Of a DNA stretch of 64,000 bases, positions 45,280 to 58,106 are shown piece after piece; the first letter of the stretch is position 1, and each line of letters starts with the position of its first letter. Where the stretch lies: the NCBI GenBank assembly GCA_020080175.1, contig JAGHQL010000014.1:1-64000 (forward strand), read 5' to 3'. The notes under the pieces are model-generated. The model was given only the letters and a program-made list of their open reading frames with translations, was not told where the DNA came from and searched no databases. This DNA comes from Glutinoglossum americanum (Eukaryota; Ascomycota; Geoglossomycetes; Geoglossales; Geoglossaceae). The position numbers and the translations under genes are program-made.

Positions 45280-48200
45280 GTAAAAAAGTCTGCTCCCGTT
45301 ATTGCTTGTCTCAGTGCCCCTTTGGCATTCGGGGGCTATGGTATGCCGTTCCTCATCCCCATTCTTTTCCACATGCACCCTACGGTTGCCTTTAGCACGC
45401 TCTCCCGGAGATACGGCCCTGGCGTAGCCCAAATCCTTCCGGTTCAATCCTCTTTTCAGCCCAGCCGTGCTTCTCGCAGTATCGCAATAATGTCAACGTG
45501 AAATGGCAATAAAGAAGCTAGTGGCCTAGGCGATTATCGCTCTTGAATTCCAATTCAGCCCCGTCCGAGTCCCCGTGCTTCCCGAGCAAGCGCCTTAAAA
45601 AGCAATAAGCGGGCCGAAGTCGAAACCGTAGTATTCCGGTAGACTTTTTGTGGCATCCGGGTAAATAAAAAAGTTCGCTGTATTTGAAACAATTCAAAAA
45701 AAAAATAAAAATAATCGACATTCGAATAATTGTCCGCAATTTCTATCCACGTCTTATGGACTCCGAACTTAGCCGTTATATCACATTGAACAATAGTGGC
45801 TGACTTCGTCTCCAGTCTTGTCGCGGGGATGATCACCAATGTGTGGACCGTATTGGCCATTATGAGCGGATTTACGAGCGAAACCTGGCCCTGAATCAGC
45901 CAATGTCAGCTCAAATGCCAATCCGAGTGCCGGCCTGACTGCGCCAAGGCGTGTATCGAGACTACCGGTTGCCGCTGCGCGTGCTTTGCACGATTAGTAT
46001 ATGTACCATGGATGTCGGAATTTGCGTCGCTGTTCGGCTTATTGCTTATATCGGGAAGAGGTACATCTCACAAGGTGGCTGCATGGTCGGGACGAGAATG
46101 AGTGGTCGGTGGGTGGAGAGGAAACCGCACCAGGGTCTGCTGGATTTTGGGACGTGGGCTGTACTCGTGGAGCCATAAATTAGGCGGGCTCAGTTGCCCT
46201 CTCTGGGGCATATCGGTGGGTGTAACACTCATCTCTTCCTATGGCGCTTTTAGCGATCCCGGGTCCTATCCTCTTGGAATGCTCATCACCGCTGGCCGGA
46301 TTACATTTTTCCTCCAAGCCCATGGGCCAAACCGATATGTTAATCTACCATACACCTATGCCATTGAAATGATATACGCGGCTTTGTACACCAAGCACGA
46401 ACATGGTTAGGTTTATATTCTCCCGTCTAAAGATAAGGGTTTTGACTCGGTCTGGAACCCCAAGATAGCTTATGAGCATCGTGGAATTGGTAAACTCTTG
46501 GACAGTGCGGAATGGGGAAGAGATGTGAAACCGCAATTCACCAAGAGCCAGGAAATTGGAGCAGACAGCGTCCTACTTGTTGGCCTATCAGAGTGCCAGC
46601 GCATGGACACCACAAAATTAGATGTTTTTACCACGGACTGACTCCTCGTGGACCCAGGAACGTTGATCCATTCTTGCTCTACCAACGTCTGAATCCAATT
46701 GAGCCTGGCTAGCGGTTCCCAATCGAACCCAGTGGGCGGATTCGGGTGGCCGGAAACATCTCTAGGGGCCTTGTAGCCGAACAAGCACGTTTCTCGAAAG
46801 CGTCTATTCGCTTCCTCATTGCTTCGTTCTTATTGGAAAGTTTGTTGATCCGCTTTTGTTGGTATTAGATATGCTAGGCCACTTCTACACTTCGCCCTCA
46901 CGCTATCCACTGCGGGCCGTGTATCGCTGCTTTAAGGCTCGGTACTCTTTCACTCGATTGTTTGACCTTGGGGCTCAAATTCGGTCGGTAGTGACTGCAA
47001 ACATTACGCGCGACCTTCTTCGGACAGGGCTTCTCGGGCTCTGGGGCCATCGGAAATTCCGAGGCTTTTTCACCAAAGTGGATTTTCTCGCGTCGGTCGG
47101 GTGATAAGGACATGCCCGAGCTCGATTATGTGACGGAGAGAGCGGGTATGAACACCTCAGGTGTGTTTGGCTCGCTCGGCGGACACGCGGCGTCTGAGAG
47201 GTTTTGCGGCTCCATAACCTAGTCATAGCTAACAGTAGGTGTACTTATATGGTACACGGGCATGCGCACGACGATTATGGAAGTCCCACAGCGGATAGGA
47301 TGTTGTAGAGCGGATATTTTAGGGGATTGTCGTTTTACTGCGGTTCCGTTACGCAAACTATGGCTGTAGGTGGCCTATTTAGGCCCAGCACCAATAGTTC
47401 CTGCAAAGCTGGGTTGCGATCCTGCGCCAATGAAACCCTCCTTTGGAAACCCCTATCTTCGAGGCTGATTCGGGAAGATTTCATTAGGTAAAGGAACTCG
47501 CATACCCACACTACACCGTACCATCGGGTTTGGACCGTTCTGTGCAGCATCCCTAAAAGGGTAAGGGTCCTCTCGAGGCTTTTCACAGGTAACCCCTTGT
47601 GAGCGAGATTGGGTTCAAGGCCATATCCTACCTAGGGTGGCACGCCATCTGTGCCGCCTTGTTTAATCGATCAGAGCGCAGGAAGGGGAGGCTGCTCATA
47701 AAGCGGCACAAATCGTGGGTATCCACGTAGTGGGAACGGTGTGCCCGTTAGGAGCGCATCTAGCCCTTACCCGAATAGGCTTCAGCTAGCATATCCGCAC
47801 CCCTCACAGCTTTGTCCTCGCTTGGTTCTAGCCTCGCATCCAATCACGAGACCACAAAATAGCTTCTAGACCCGCCCGCAGAGCAATCTATCCCCATCCT
47901 TTTATATGCTTCGAATTATAAGGATCTTCGGGGCCTTTCGAAGGAATTCCTGAGAATGTTAAAGCGGCTTCGAGATTCTGGGGGTTCGGTGGAGGCCGCT
48001 TTAGCTATGGAGCATTGAGATTCCTCGTGGCTGTCGGATTGACAATACAGGTGCCCACTCAGCCATGCCCCACGGTTAGGCTAGATCCTTCCCGGCTTAA
48101 CTAGTCCAGCCCTAGTTGGCTTATACTCGAGACCGAAGCGGAATGGAATAGGAGCCGACCGCGCGGGATAGAACACCGGAGATGATTGATAAAACTCACA

Positions 48201-48961
48201 CGAAACCGCGGGCCCCACATCCCTTCCTTATTTTCACAAACAATGTATGGAGGACAGCGTATCACAGCACCCAGAAGCGGAAGCGGTTACACCCGATCCA
48301 TATCTAGACGAAGCCATACGATTAGTTTCAGCCCTAGGATACTCTCATCAGCCGTGTAGGTCTACGCTCGCTTTCAAGGTCAGCTGAGCCTTGGCGCACA
48401 GCCTGGGGGCTGAGGCTGTTCTGGGCGGCAGCCTAATACCCTCTCAGGTGTATGATTAGCGGATGGGCGTAGTGGTGTATGATTCATGGTCGGAGGTCAG
48501 TCCTTGGAAGTACATCGCGCAAATACGGACTCTACATTCCGGGAGTGCGGGTGGTGGGCCGCGCGGCCCGCCAAACGCTGGCGCCCCGACAGTACCAACG
48601 GATATTTCTAAGTTCCTTCAATTCTAATTTCCTTTCCTCTTCATTCCTCACTTCCACTAATCTGTCCGCACTCAGCTATCGCTTGTGCCCAGCACCTTCC
48701 CCCTCACTAAGAGGTGACATTTTCTGATCGTGCGATCTCATCACTTTTTGAAGCCCCACCACACCAGTGCCCATCATTTCGTCGATTCAGCCCTAGCTAT
48801 ACCAGCTTACTCTAATAAATATGTCTACTAACTGGTGACCTCGTCTCGATATTTTTATTGGTTGTTGGCCGCCACCGGTTTGTTCCGCCCTTACTTGACA
48901 ATGTGACCGGGCTGCGGTTTCAATCCAGTTTGAGCAGGCTCTCACTTACAACAGGTTTCAC

Positions 48962-48967
48962 TATAAA
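48962..48967 (+). promoter_or_regulatory. TATA box of the lipase gene
   Basis: tataaa lies 98 bp upstream of the lipase ATG at 49065, a usual distance for a fungal core promoter. It is the only good TATA match in the preceding 200 bp. Confidence 0.5.
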
Positions 48968-49064
48968 GGGCAGAAGGGCGGCCTGTTGGCATTCGAGCAA
49001 CCAGCCCCCACGACCGACGTTCTAGATTTTGCCCGCGAAGCGATATTTCCCTACCTACACTATC

Positions 49065-50081
49065 ATGCAGGGGGTTCTGAGCCTTTGGGTCTGTACGCAC
49101 CTACTTCTGTTTGGATTGACATTGGCAGTCCCGGCCATCAAGGAGCGATGTAAGTATATCAAGTGGCCCCTTTGGGAAGGCCGGAGGCTAAAAATGAACA
49201 AGCCGTATCGCCGGATCTTTTTTGGCGCCTCAACCTGTTCGAGCAGTACTCGGCTGCCGCTCATTGCACCAACAATATTGCCGGTGGCGGGACACCTGCC
49301 CCTGGAACCAGGGTAACCTGCCCACCAGGTAACTGCCCATTAGTTGAGGCCGCAACAACGACCATGTTGACTGAATTCACGGATTCCGGAATTACTGGTG
49401 TTACTGGATTCGTGGCGGCCGATGCAACCAACAATCTTGTGGTTGTCTCTTTCCGCGGCTCCGTTTCCGCTAACAACTGGATCATCGATTTTCTAGTTGA
49501 TCTCGTTGATACTGGGCTCTGCAGTGGTTGTAAAGCACACACTGGCTTCTGGATCTCCTGGGCGGCTGCTAGGAACCAAGTCTTGAATGCAATCACCACA
49601 GGCATGAATCTGTATCCAGGTTATCAACTTGTAGTGACCGGCCATAGCTTGGGGGCTGCAATTGCTACTCTGGCTGCAGCGGAACTTAGAAATTCAGGGC
49701 ATACTGTAGCTCTGGTGTGTTCTTCTGCCATTGCCTAGCATGGCCTGATCGCCCCTAATGTAGCCTTGCATCTGCTGACGACCCTAGTACAACTACGGAT
49801 CTCCTAAAGTGGGAAATGACGCCCTTGCGGTGCATGTTACTAATCAGCCTGGCGGTAATTTTCGCGTTACGCATACCGATGACCCCGCTCCACGATTTCC
49901 TCTTTTAAACCTCTACGAGCACATTAACCCGGAATACTGGATTACCACAGGAAACAATGTTGCTGTGACTGCCGCTGATATCCAATACCTACCTAATGGC
50001 GGCGGAGATGTGGGCGCTACCCTAGGCCTTGACTTCGCTGCCCACGGCTGGTACTTTAACAATATTATTGCGTGTTCATGA
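49065..50081 (+). CDS. Secreted class 3 lipase / feruloyl-esterase-like
   Basis: Three exons, 49065-49149, 49203-49714 and 49788-50081 (introns 53 and 73 nt), encode 296 residues, the usual length for this family. Signal peptide from MQGVLSLWVC to LTLAVPA, then a propeptide-like KER before the mature start. The catalytic serine is Ser177 in GHSLG. The likely triad is completed by Asp231 in HTDDPAPRFP and His285 in AHGWYF, placed as in the Thermomyces lanuginosus lipase family. Cysteines CTNN, CPPGNC and GLCSGC could form the conserved disulphides. It should be exported and hydrolyse triacylglycerols or related esters. The start at 49065 is chosen because upstream in-frame residues would bury the signal peptide. 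Confidence 0.93.
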
Positions 50082-52342
50082 TAGCAGGCCAGCCGAGCAT
50101 GTACTTATTGGAGGTTATCTAACTGCCCGCTCCTGCGCCCTTCTACCCGAGCCAGAGCGTTCTACCGATCCTATCATTCTTTGTTCCCTTGTCAGGCCAT
50201 TGGCTTGCTCGCAGCCAGTATCCCCGTTGAGCATCAGCCCAGCAGCGTTTCACCGCCGGGCTTAGTCGATTAGCTTATAAAACCTCTTTACCAACCCAAT
50301 CTTCAATCTCACGCATCGCCGCCATTTGGGTTGCGTGAGATTAGTAGTGATCCGGCAGCATCCGATGTTCATGCCGCTCATCGATATCCTCGAGCTTGGT
50401 AGTTCAACTACTGCTCACCATTTGAGGCCCTAAAAGACTCACTCCGGAAGTTGGAAATAGGCGCGCTGGCTCATAGTGCTCTATACTCCCCAACTAGGTT
50501 GAAAAATATTACGGCACCAGGTAGTGGTGCGGCTTCCGCCGAGATACAAAGCGATCACCCACACAGAATTATGCTCTCCCTTCGCACGAAAATGGTAATG
50601 GAGTCTGAAGAACCATTGACTCATCAACAACAGCTCCCCCATCCTTAAATGAACACTGCACATCCTCCTAGCTTTGTAAGATGTGGAGTAAACGAATAAC
50701 AACTATAAACGACGTCAGTCAATGTTGCTGGGTGAGCTGGCTGCCGAGTGAGGGTCTGGGAAGGGCCATGTAATGGAGGGCGCGCACCTCGGGGCTATAC
50801 TTATTGCTCATTGCTCATTGTATAGCCTTCTGATAAATGTGCCCACCGGTTACCGAGACACCACCGGCGACCGAGACATATGGACCCATCGCCCTATCTG
50901 ACCGTGTAATATCTTCCAACATAGCCATCGCAATACTTGAAATATTGGATGGATAGAGAGTCTAAGGTTCCTCTTGCTATTGAGACCCTAGAAACCAGCC
51001 ATCCGGAGTCAGTTAGAGGTGTCCACACTACCCCTAGCCAGTCCCGGTAAACCTGTAATAAATATACTACTACCGGCAAGTCGCCGGTTCCACAGCCCCA
51101 GAGCCGCGGATTAGCACTACTGAAGAAAACAGCATGAAAATGTGGCCAAAACGGGAACTAGATGGGGAAGGTACCAGAACAGCCTACATATAGGTACCTA
51201 AAGGGCTACCATAGACGGTAGATAGGTGTTCGTTTGCGCATGCAGGCCACCCCGCTGTGGCGGCCAGGCTAGAGTGGCGTTACAGCCACCTTCCGGCACA
51301 TATCTATTATGAGAAGCCGGGCCGGGTTGCAATCCAATTTTTGATGTCATATGCTGCCATGTATATAGCTTCGGGTATCGCACATCCAATTCATACTTTG
51401 CCTGAATTCCTCGAGGGGATGTCTTCTCTCTTACACGGGGTACAGGGAAACAGTTCTATTTGCTGAATTGGCCAGTGGGGGTCAATCGGCCTTGCAGGTT
51501 GCCGAGAAGCTCTAGCCCCGCCCGTGACTCACCTTCCCGGATGCATTCTGGTTGGAAAAAAATCAGTGGAAAACGGAACCTCTTTATGCGGCTCTTTTCC
51601 ATGTTATATGTTCCAAATCGCAAGTAATGAGGAAAGGCCTGCCTCTTGTCTCCTGTCCTCTTGTTGGGCAGCGGTTGGAATTCCGCTCTAGCTATGTAAA
51701 GAGGTTGCCCAGAAACCGACTCAGTTAAGCCATCACTTAAGCCATCACTTTCCGTACTACGCGGACGAAAACCTAACCCCACACAATCCGGTGGTGAATG
51801 CGGTTCCACCGAACCTTCTCATGAACGGCTGGAATAATTTGTGCCGACTCCAACTCCCCGCTATGCCAGAGTGCTAGTTACGGCGTTTTCCGTCCCTATA
51901 ATGCCTCGAGGGTGTATGTGGACTTGGCGCCAAGAGCCTGGGCATTTTTCTGTGATTCGATAGCCTTGTTCTCCGCCAAGGGGCCCAGACCACCATATCG
52001 TTGCTTTTTGAGCCGTTTTCAGTGTTCCGCCGTACTGTACTATGCACTATGTGCTAGGTTATAAGCTTAACACACCTGGGTGGATTTTGGGCGGTACCGC
52101 TTAGCAAGCGTATTAAAACTTATGGCCCCATATTGTATCTCCGCGGGGGAGCACGATATGCTTCTGTAAAAACAAAATTTAGCGTTTGCAGCTTCTCAGC
52201 CCCAGCATAGCCAGCGTGGCTGCGGGGCAGGTGTCGATTGAAAGGGTAGGTAGGATGGGATGGGATGAAGCTTGACTTGCGGTTTTGCTCCCTAGTGAAA
52301 GCTCCTATACCACAACAACCCTAGGTGGGTTCATCACCGGAA
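50082..52342. other. Gene-free stretch
   Basis: 2.3 kb between lipase and permease. It holds the hairpin at 50305-50342. No frame joins into a longer protein. The last few hundred bases presumably form the permease promoter. Confidence 0.5.
50305..50342. repeat. Perfect 10-bp inverted repeat, 18-nt loop, downstream of lipase
   Basis: aatctcacgc (50305-50314) is repeated inverted as gcgtgagatt (50333-50342). It lies about 225 bp past the lipase stop, so it may fall in the 3' UTR or just beyond. A role in 3'-end formation is only a guess. Confidence 0.5.
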
Positions 52343-54539
52343 ATGAATGTAGGTTCGCCTGGAACAATGATCGAGATGAGTGGAGCTATCCCAGTTCCTC
52401 CAGTGCCGCCCGGGAACCGCAATAATCCTGAGAACGGCGCCCCAAACCCATCAACGCAACCACCTGGTTTCCCAAAGACAGAACTCAGGTGGGTCACTCA
52501 TCCATTTCTGATAGGACCAGCCTAGCAGACCCTGACATTTCAACACAGTCGTGTTTTAAAAGAACGGCATGTCAACATGATAGCCTTCTCCACCTGCGTA
52601 GGCATGGGCCTCTTCTTGCAATCCGGCAAAGTGATTTTCCTGGTCGGTCAGAGATTAGCATTCGTCGTATACCTGATTTCGGGGCTTGTGTTGTGGTGTG
52701 TGGCCGGAGCGTTGGGTGAGATGACGGCGTTGTTTCCGGTCAAGGGGGGCCTTTTTGTGTTTCCGAGACGGTTCTTGGACGCCGGGGTTGGGTATGCAGC
52801 AGGGTGGATGGTGTGGTGAGCAAACGCGGTTGTCGAGAGAGTACTCTGGTTGGGAGTTATGGCTGACATGGGTAGGTTCTCGTCGGTTGTCATCATCGCG
52901 TCGGAGGTTTTGGCGGTGGCACAATTGTTTAATTTCAACTTTCCGGAGAGATACCTCAGTGGTTTTAAATACCCGGACCCCGACCTTGGTTGGCGTTTCG
53001 CACAACCTAAACAGGGGGATGAAGCAGGTCCTAAATCGGCGATTTGGGCAGGTGCGTCCCTGTTGATCATGTTAGCTGTAAATTGTCTCCCTGTCCTCTG
53101 GTACGGTCGCCTCGAATACGTTATTGGCATTATAAAGATGATTTTTGTTGTCGGCTTGGTTTTTTTCAACGTGGTGGTGGTGGTGGTGAGACTGAGGCGG
53201 CGCTGCCCACTACACTTTGATGTAGCGCAAAACCTTACGCTTCACAAAGACCTTCCGGGCCACGAAGTCCATTATTACGGGGGTACCGGGAGGTTCCTGG
53301 CCTTGTGGAGTTCATTGACCACTGTGATGTTTTCTATGATCGGATTCGAGATGATCTCGATCACAGCACCAGAGAATAGAGACTTGGGAATCACTGAAAC
53401 AATTAAGATGGGCACTCGCAAAATCGTTCTGCGAATCACCTTGTTGTACGCCCTCTGTACTTTAGTTGCCAGCCTTAACGTGCCATTTCGGGACGAGAAT
53501 CTAGCTGATTTTACCATCCACTCCATCCAAGGTGGGCAGCACTCCGCCTTTATCCTCGCAGCGGTGCGAAACCGTGTCCGCGGCTGGCCAAACTTCTTCA
53601 ATGGATTTTTTATCTTCTCAGCCACGTCGGCTGGTGTCAATTGGCTCTACCTTTCCTCTCGAATCCTGCATGCTCTCGCCGGAATTGAGGAAGCTTGGCC
53701 GGACTATGCCGTCATCTCCAGCGTCAGGACCCGGCTCCAGCGGACGCATTTGGGGGTACCATACAATGCGATATCAACCAGCTGGCTGTTTGGCCTACTA
53801 GGGTTTCTTTCAACGAACAGCAACTCGTCGAAGGTAGGTCGGATCCCCCAACCGGCACGGTACTTGGGCCACCTAACATCTCCTAGATATTGGGGCGGAT
53901 GGCCATATTTTCGGCGGCATCCACGCTCATCGTTTACGCTGTTATCTGCTTATCATATCTTGAGTTCTACAATGTGTATGCAGTCATCTAAGGATCCTTT
54001 GGTATTGCGTCTGTCTTTCTGACGACCATAGTATCAACCGCGCAGCACGGGGGCTTACCCAAGACATGCATATTCCACCATCCCAGCCCTCCAGTACCTA
54101 TAACCGTGATTCTGCGCAGTACCCCTACAAATCCTGGGGGCAGTGGCTCAAAGCATTTATTGGCCTGGGAGGCTGCTCTCTTCTCGTTGTTTTCAACGGC
54201 TGGCAGTCGTTTGTCCCACCCTTTAGTTCACCCGATTTCGTTGCTTCCTATGTCGGTGTAAGGGCTTATCGTTTCTCCAGTTGCAATGGCCAAAGAAACT
54301 GACAGGGTCCCCAGCTCGCGATCTTTGCGGTTATGGCCATGGCATATCATATATCGCTTGATGGCTGGGACCCTCGTGCGTGGAAAAGAAATGTCAATTA
54401 CGACCTCCAGCACCCACCGCCAACCATCGTGGCTACGAGGGAACGCGTCGGGAGGCTGGGGGAAGTGGATATAGACAACGCCTTTTCCAGGCAGAATGCG
54501 AACACCTTTGGGTCTTGGATCTGGGCCTGGTTGAAGTAG
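52343..54539 (+). CDS. Amino-acid permease (fungal YAT/AAT family)
   Basis: Six exons, 52343-52488, 52549-52815, 52876-53833, 53887-53975, 54032-54257 and 54306-54539, total 1920 nt, 639 residues. A proline/asparagine-rich cytosolic N terminus leads to the family signature RVLKERHVNMIAFST with GMGLFLQSGK. Then come MTALFPVKGG, WMVWFSS, GFEMISITAPEN and SAGVNWLYLSSRILHALA, all landmarks of yeast-type amino-acid transporters with about 12 membrane spans. The tail has PYKSWGQWLKAF and WKRNVNYDLQ. Stops at 52819 and 53989 fall inside introns with good donors (GTGAGC, GTATGC). Substrate cannot be told. The usual G-x-G-x-G start of span 1 is altered (STCVGMGLF), and the G-P that follows in relatives is GQ. 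Confidence 0.9.
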
Positions 54540-56155
54540 ATATCTATTGTGCATTGCTTCCTCTAAACTTTTCCGAGCCTAGCCTAGCTGCTCATAAGGG
54601 GCAGTAACTAAAAAATAGTCTGTGCTCGCCTCTCTCTCTATAACGATGCCTGGAAATATAGCCTAACCCACCACGTCTTTCTTTATTCGATCGCGGGTGC
54701 TGTGGGGGCATTTCTATGCCCCATTTTCTGCCCTTATGCACCATTAATACTGGCCAGGTATTAGTCGTAGTCTTAGCAAGGGCGGCTTTGTTAACGAGTC
54801 TTAACCCATCTCAATTCATCATCCTTCTACCTACCGGTCAAGCTTTTGCCTCCTTAGTGCTGAAATTCGCCTTCCTCCGACATAACAGATGCAGTTAAAT
54901 CCACTGACTGTACTACTTGTCAACGATCCATTTCTTGCCCTTTCACCGGAGGCCACCATAAGTATATTTTATGTACCGGCCCCTATATCGTCTAACAAAG
55001 TCCGGCGTGGCGCTTGACCTAGACTAAAGAGCATGGGAACTATTATCTAAATCCCCGAGGTTGTGGGATTTTGTCAGATGAATGCTCTCTCCCCGCGGGA
55101 TATTTGGTTAGGGCTGAGCCCGGCGGAATTAAGGTAAGTATTCCTACACTTAGTATATACTGCTAATATTTAATAGCGAGAGGAGGACATGCGTGGTATA
55201 AAAAGCTATTAGTTGTGGACTTAAAGGCTCATGGATTGCAATGAAAATAGAGTATGGAGGGGAGTGGTTGGATTGCCGGAAGTCTGGCATCCTTGCCAGT
55301 TCGCGGAGCTTCCTACAGCAAAGACTGACGGAGCCGCATAGCTATTGTGGCTATATGACTAATTGCAATTGGTCATGACCCCTCCCCTCGAGGATTTGGC
55401 CTTAGCTCGAGGACCGGGGCCACGACCACTGACTTCATGAGGTCCGAGCAAGGTCATAAAACACCATATACGAGGTGTTCATGACGTCCAATCCTTCAGC
55501 TACGACACATACCCTTCACGATTAGGAAGGTGGTCAGCAATCCTTCGACTGGGCGCTTTAGCAGTGCGAGCATTTCTCGAGTTCTTGCTTTTCGCTCCTA
55601 TGAGCTTTATCACATATATAAGGAGGCCGCCATGCTTCAGCGGTCCTTCGCTCAATCCTTTGGAAGCCTCTAGCTATTTTTTTGGCGGCGGTGGCATGTG
55701 GCAGCAGGCCAATGCCCATGGCCACCTCACCGGCGGCATCAAGAAGCACGCAAACACCATGAAGTTGCCCTCGTTTTTACTTAGCAAGCAAGCAAGCAAT
55801 ACAATCCATTTTATGCCATATAACGCGCTCTAACCAAACAAGAGAGATATCGCAACCCAGCAACTTCTAGGCCTAGTACAGCACATAATATTGGGAGAAG
55901 CTAATAGACCTGGGTGTGTTCGTTGGGGAGAATGTATCCGTAGATAAGAAAAGAGAGAAAATCCGACCCGCAGTTAAAGTAGCCAATAAGAAAGGACTAG
56001 GACATCACTAAAAATTGGAGGGGGGTGGCTAAGGATCGCAGCCACGAATTAAAGAAGTTACTAAGCGGGAAAGCTATACAACCGGGTTTCGGAGACAGAT
56101 GCCGGGTTGCAGCTACAGCTATTTTGCGTGCATACACCGTACATACATGAACACA
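54540..56155. other. Gene-free stretch
   Basis: 1.6 kb with no supported gene. It contains a short aagc microsatellite (about 55783-55798). Frames at 55558-55833 have no recognised features. Confidence 0.45.
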
Positions 56156-57581
56156 TTACGCGTAAGCCCCAAGTTCGCTGAGGGATGTTGCCTCCATTTC
56201 TACACTGGCGAGTTCCCCCTCAGCCTCGTGAACGCTACCCACCGCCTCGTGAACGCTACCCACCGCCTCGTGAACGCTACCCACCGCCTCGTGAACGCTA
56301 CCCTCCGCCTCGTGAACGCTACCCTCCGCCTCGCGAACGCTACCCTCGTCGGGAGGACCCGCCATTCGATAGTCGATGTCTGGAATTATGCGCCTTTCCA
56401 GGCGTGTGTCCCGTCCGTTCCATGTAATGGTAGTCAAAACCATCTTTCCGCCCTCGACCCAGAACGTGTGAATGGTGTTCTCATTCGGCATCGCGATGGC
56501 CATCAAGTCATCCCCCGAGCTTGCCGACAGGCGCCTGCGACTCAACCTCATCCCCTTCTCAACACGGTTGCTATCCGTGTCGAGCCTGAACAGCATATAA
56601 GTGGCATCTACGAGCACTATGTATTTTCCTGAAGGACTCTGTGCCGCTCCTTGGAGTCTGAAAACCTGGATGTTCCAACCTTGGGGTTGCAGGTTTAAGC
56701 CGGTTATTGTGGAGTGGAATATCTCGTATGGTATGCTGGTAAATGCGGTGACGACTGCAATACCTGTGGCGCCATTATGCAGAACAGACGATAGTCCAAA
56801 GTCATCGCCTCCTCCCTGCCCAAAATTAGTTAGCCAAGTAGGGCTTGGGATCTAGAAAAGTACTTCGAGAAGTGAGGTACATACAAGATATTCATTACGG
56901 TTCATAGATATAGACCAGATTCTGGTGCCACGAAGATCATAGATCTCCATAGTGACCTTGCCGGTTGTTGCTCGCCTCGCTATAATCAACATCCTCCGAT
57001 TCTGATCCTGAGAAAAAGATAGTTTTTGACTCTCCAAATCCGATAGCTCCTTCAATTTCCAACGTGACGGCCATGGGCTGTGGAAATGGTAGATGTCGAT
57101 CCTGGACCCAAGACCTATAGAGGCAAGAGAGCCATCTTCAGACATCGCCATGCACAAAACTCTACCGTTTCCATCGACCCGCCCCAGCACTCTCCTATGG
57201 CCTGGCGTGGTGAAAGCCAGAATTTCGCGGTTCTAGGTGGGGTCGTCAGTTCTATCTCTCATAGCGTCGCCGAGCCTTCGGGGATCAGAATACGTTAGAG
57301 ACTGCAACAATTCTGCTCTCTCCGCCGGCCACTTCCTGGACGCCGGCTATCTGCCATAGGCGCCAATCCCATTGGTCGGAGTCTACCTGTGGAATTGCAG
57401 ATGCATAGATATAATCTTCACCTTTCGTCCAGAGGAGTAAAGTCTTGCCGTCCGCCGAAAAACAATGCGACCGTTGAGGTCTCAGCCTGGGCGGTGGGGT
57501 TTGGAGGGAGCGTTCCCCAGAATTCCTGCCCATATTACCGCGCGACCGGAGGTGGGTCCATACCCTAGCGAGGTGCGCCAT
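56156..57581 (-). CDS. Beta-propeller-like (WD40-type) protein with repeat tail
   Basis: Three exons, 57581-57294, 57232-56885 and 56815-56156 (introns 61 and 69 nt), encode 431 residues. Blades are suggested by repeated patterns of the type F-S-x-D-G-K-x-L-L-L-W (HCFSADGKTLLLWTKG, CMAMSEDGSLASIGL, GAAQSPSGKYIVLVDA) followed by hydrophobic strands. This is how WD40-like propellers look in fungal genes of this kind. The C terminus holds six copies of a seven-residue unit (EAVGSVH type), encoded by a 21-bp minisatellite. More N-terminal exons could exist upstream. No signal peptide. The function is unknown; a protein-interaction scaffold is inferred from the fold. Confidence 0.75.
56224..56349. 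repeat. 21-bp minisatellite, six copies, in a coding exon
   Basis: Six tandem units of cctcgtgaacgctacccacc type, each 21 nt, with copies differing by one to three bases. Because 21 is a multiple of three, gain or loss of a unit keeps the minus-strand gene in frame. The plus strand is also open across it (RYPPPRE heptads), which I regard as a by-product. Confidence 0.9.
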
Positions 57582-58106
57582 TAGCGATGGATGCTGAGGG
57601 CGCTGCGTGGTTGAGACGATGAATCAAAGAACGATCGGTGGTCTAGCTTCCAGGAGCTATATCGATCTGCAGGGCCTGACAGGAAATATGGGACAGCGCT
57701 TACACACCCCCTCTCCTACATGAGTGACTCCTATGCAATCTTCGCCTTGCAGGTTGGGAGCAACTTGCATGAGCCTATAAGCGGCCAATCTGGACATGGC
57801 GGAAAAAGAAATGTAGGATTGCTAAATGCCACCCAACTGCAACACGCCCCACCACACCACTTCAACCTCAGAGGATAGGCCGAGATCTCAAGCTCGTTCG
57901 CCCATGCCTAGCTGTGCAAGCCAAATTCTTAGCTCCGAGCCTTGCATTGTGCCTTCTTAGCTGGACTACAGTCTTAGGAGGCACGGAAAGGGAAGAGTCA
58001 TCTTGCCACTCCCAAAGCACCACCTGCGATAAGATCGAATAGCCAGCAGAGCGCTCTTCTTACAGCCTCGGTAGGGACTTGGTCTCAGCTTACCTCGTCG
58101 CATTCC
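57582..58106. other. Intergenic spacer
   Basis: 525 bp between the divergent propeller gene and the hydrolase-ankyrin relic. No gene or clear site seen. It would have been their shared upstream region. Confidence 0.4.

Larger units (their letters stand above)
42069..49064. other. 7-kb gene desert with decayed repeats
   Basis: No intact gene is found over seven kilobases. Several diverged repeat copies are present (43142-43208, 43829-43960, 45150-45279, and a duplicated unit at 44177-44328). Frames are broken everywhere. At 47959-48003 a 9-bp inverted repeat (taaagcggc / gccgcttta) frames about 28 nt. The region is best read as an old graveyard of repetitive and duplicated sequence. Confidence 0.55.

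Noticed and set aside
52816-52875. In-frame TGA after WMVW, suggesting the permease is a pseudogene
   Set aside because: A 60-nt intron with donor GTGAGC and acceptor TAG removes the stop and restores the conserved WMVWFSS reading.
53976-54031. Stop codon within the C-terminal part of the permease
   Set aside because: It lies within a 56-nt intron with GTATGC donor, CTGAC branch and TAG acceptor.
56185-56427. Plus-strand frame with RYPPPRE heptads
   Set aside because: It arises from the complementary strand of the minisatellite; the minus-strand gene with three exons explains the region.
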